A stretch of 64,000 nucleotides of DNA from Synanceia verrucosa (taxonomy: Eukaryota > Chordata > Actinopteri > Perciformes > Synanceiidae): contig CM056561.1 of the NCBI GenBank assembly GCA_029721515.1, forward strand, positions 18,892,635-18,956,634, read 5' to 3'. Numbering within the stretch: the first letter of the stretch is position 1; every line of letters starts with the position of its first letter. The notes under the pieces are model-generated. The model searched no databases. It had not been told where the DNA came from and saw only the letters and a program-made list of their open reading frames with translations. Below are positions 62,801 to 64,000 of the stretch, piece after piece. The translations under genes were made by a program, and so were the position numbers.

Positions 62801-63600
62801 TTAGTTTTCTGATCCGGAATCGTCTTCGTCCGCGGAGCCCTTGAAGCAAGCTGACTCATAGTGCTTGTTCAGGTAGGACTTGAGAGCGAAGGTCTTATTG
62901 CAGCGCTTGCATCTGTAGTGCTTGAAGGCAGAGTGTGTTTGCATGTGGGCGCGGAGGTTTGAGCGGTCAGCAAAGGCTTTGCCACAGTGTGCGCAGGCAA
63001 AGGGCTTCTCCCCCGTGTGCGAGCGCATGTGACCTTGAAGGAGCCACGGCCGGCTGAAGGCCTTGCTGCACACGTCGCACTTGTGCTTGAGGTCGTGGGT
63101 GAGGATGTGCATGGCCAATGCCGGCATGGACACGTACACTTTGTTGCACGTGGGACACTTGCGGGCCATCTTGCTGTCCAGGCTGCGATGCGTCTGCTTG
63201 TGTCTGCTGAGGTTGGAGGAGGTGGCGTACGTCTTGCCGCACTCGTTGCAGGAGTGGCGTGCCACGCCTCCGCCCCGCTCCTGGGCCCCACCGTTCACGC
63301 TGCTGCTTCTCGAGCCCCCCTCACGACTCTCGCTGTCCCCCTTCCGCCTTGAGCGCCCGTCAGAGATGAAGAAAGCATCCATGGTGTAACCCTCGGCCAA
63401 GGCCTCCGATTCACCACTGTAGAAGCCGCTGGCCGTCATGCCAGACTGAGGGCTGTCGGGGTGCTTCAGGTCGGGGTCGCAGTATTCCTCTCCACCGTTC
63501 ACCTGGCTGTAGAGGGGATCTGACACCGGCGAGGCCAGCTTGTGCTCCATCTTCTTCTCCCCCTGGTATACAGATGGCGTGATGTAATCCTGGATGTAGC
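62801..63600 (-). CDS. scrt2: Scratch family zinc-finger repressor 2, C-terminal exon
   Basis: A Snail-superfamily repressor of newly born neurons that binds E-boxes in the nucleus. The exon opens at a CTCAG acceptor (63601-63603) with YIQDYITPSVY and runs to a stop at 62801-62803, about 266 residues. EEYCDPDLKHPDSPQ and TMDAFFISDGRSRR match the SCRT linker region. Five fingers follow: HSCNECGKTY, RKCPTCNKVY, HKCDVCSKAF, FACAHCGKAF and YRCKRCNKTF; the last ends HYESAC, a C2HC form. The first exon with the SNAG repressor motif must lie beyond 64000. The SPQ linker and the tcf15-srxn1 neighbours point to scrt2, although the HYESACFKG end resembles SCRT1, so scrt1 is the alternative. Confidence 0.92.
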
Positions 63601-63603
63601 CTG

Positions 63604-64000
63604 AGTGAGCGACACACACAAACACAGTTTGCCAGGGGTTGTGATGGATAAAGACACAGTGACATGCGGGTGATTGCATGATAATCATTTTTGGATGATT
63701 GCCCTACGTGAAATGGTGAACGAGTGAGTGGCAGCACAGAGCTAATTGCATTTTTTTTTCCAGAACTCACAAGTTGTACACACACAACAGTGCAGTGATG
63801 CAGGGAAACATAACGTGCACAGCTGCATATAGGAAGGCTGCAATTTTGCAGTGAGGATGAGCACTAGATAATAGCTCATCAAAGAAGTCTTCTATGTAGG
63901 AAGATGCATATTAAAGCCGTGTCTCATTGATTAGACCTCCTTTTCTTCATTTACGGTATGTCAGTGTCTCATGTCTCATTGTGTGCTTAATGAATACTTG
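63604..64000. other. scrt2 intron
   Basis: Sequence upstream of the zinc-finger exon to the window edge; no SNAG-coding exon is present, so the intron continues to the right. No repeats of note. Confidence 0.6.

Noticed and set aside
62869..63389. Several long ORFs overlapping the scrt2 exon in other frames
   Set aside because: GC-rich zinc-finger coding leaves the other frames open; only the minus frame with C2H2 fingers is real.
1..64000. tRNA, rRNA or microRNA genes
   Set aside because: No cloverleaf with A/B boxes, rRNA core or known microRNA seed hairpin was recognised by eye; weak cases could be missed.

Overview
The window is vertebrate nuclear DNA, almost certainly from a teleost (probably percomorph) fish. 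The genes are split into small exons with GT-AG introns. Spacers are AT-rich with many CA/GT, AAT, GATA and ATCC microsatellites. The interspersed repeats are fish types: TTAA-flanked MITEs, Tc1-like remnants and a LINE tail ending in GGATGGATGG. Gene identities come from recognising protein families by eye; no database search was run. All the firmly identified genes are on the minus strand.

Layout, left to right: (1) 192-5592, the 5' half of pip4k2c (a phosphatidylinositol-5-phosphate 4-kinase), running off the left edge; (2) a 9 kb gene desert; (3) 15204-17192, a thyrotropin-releasing-hormone receptor in two coding exons, with a likely 5' UTR exon near 18.1 kb; (4) 20316-22691, ocstamp, whose first coding exon is only 11 nt; (5) 24775-30956, slc13a3 (sodium/dicarboxylate cotransporter) in 13 reconstructed exons coding about 606 residues; (6) 34105-36771, a small unnamed Ig-superfamily membrane receptor with a lysine in its membrane span and a Tc1 transposase relic in an intron; (7) 36.8-42.8 kb, a repeat-rich spacer with two well-formed MITEs, then a GC-rich patch with an unplaced 108-codon ORF; (8) 44255-45277, tcf15 (paraxis) with a TATA box and E-boxes; (9) 52150-52359, the terminal exon of srxn1 with no first exon visible; (10) 54.0-57.7 kb, a promoter-like patch and two phase-compatible exon-like segments on the plus strand that I cannot name; (11) 62801-63600, the zinc-finger exon of scrt2, whose first exon lies beyond the right edge.

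The order tcf15-srxn1-scrt2 matches human 20p13 and ocstamp-slc13a3 matches human 20q13, which supports orthology. The genes do not form a pathway. They cover phosphoinositide signalling, neuroendocrine reception, osteoclast/macrophage fusion, dicarboxylate uptake, immune recognition, somite patterning, peroxiredoxin repair and neuronal repression. The best candidates for something undescribed are the Ig receptor, the plus-strand exon pair and the first-exon-less srxn1.
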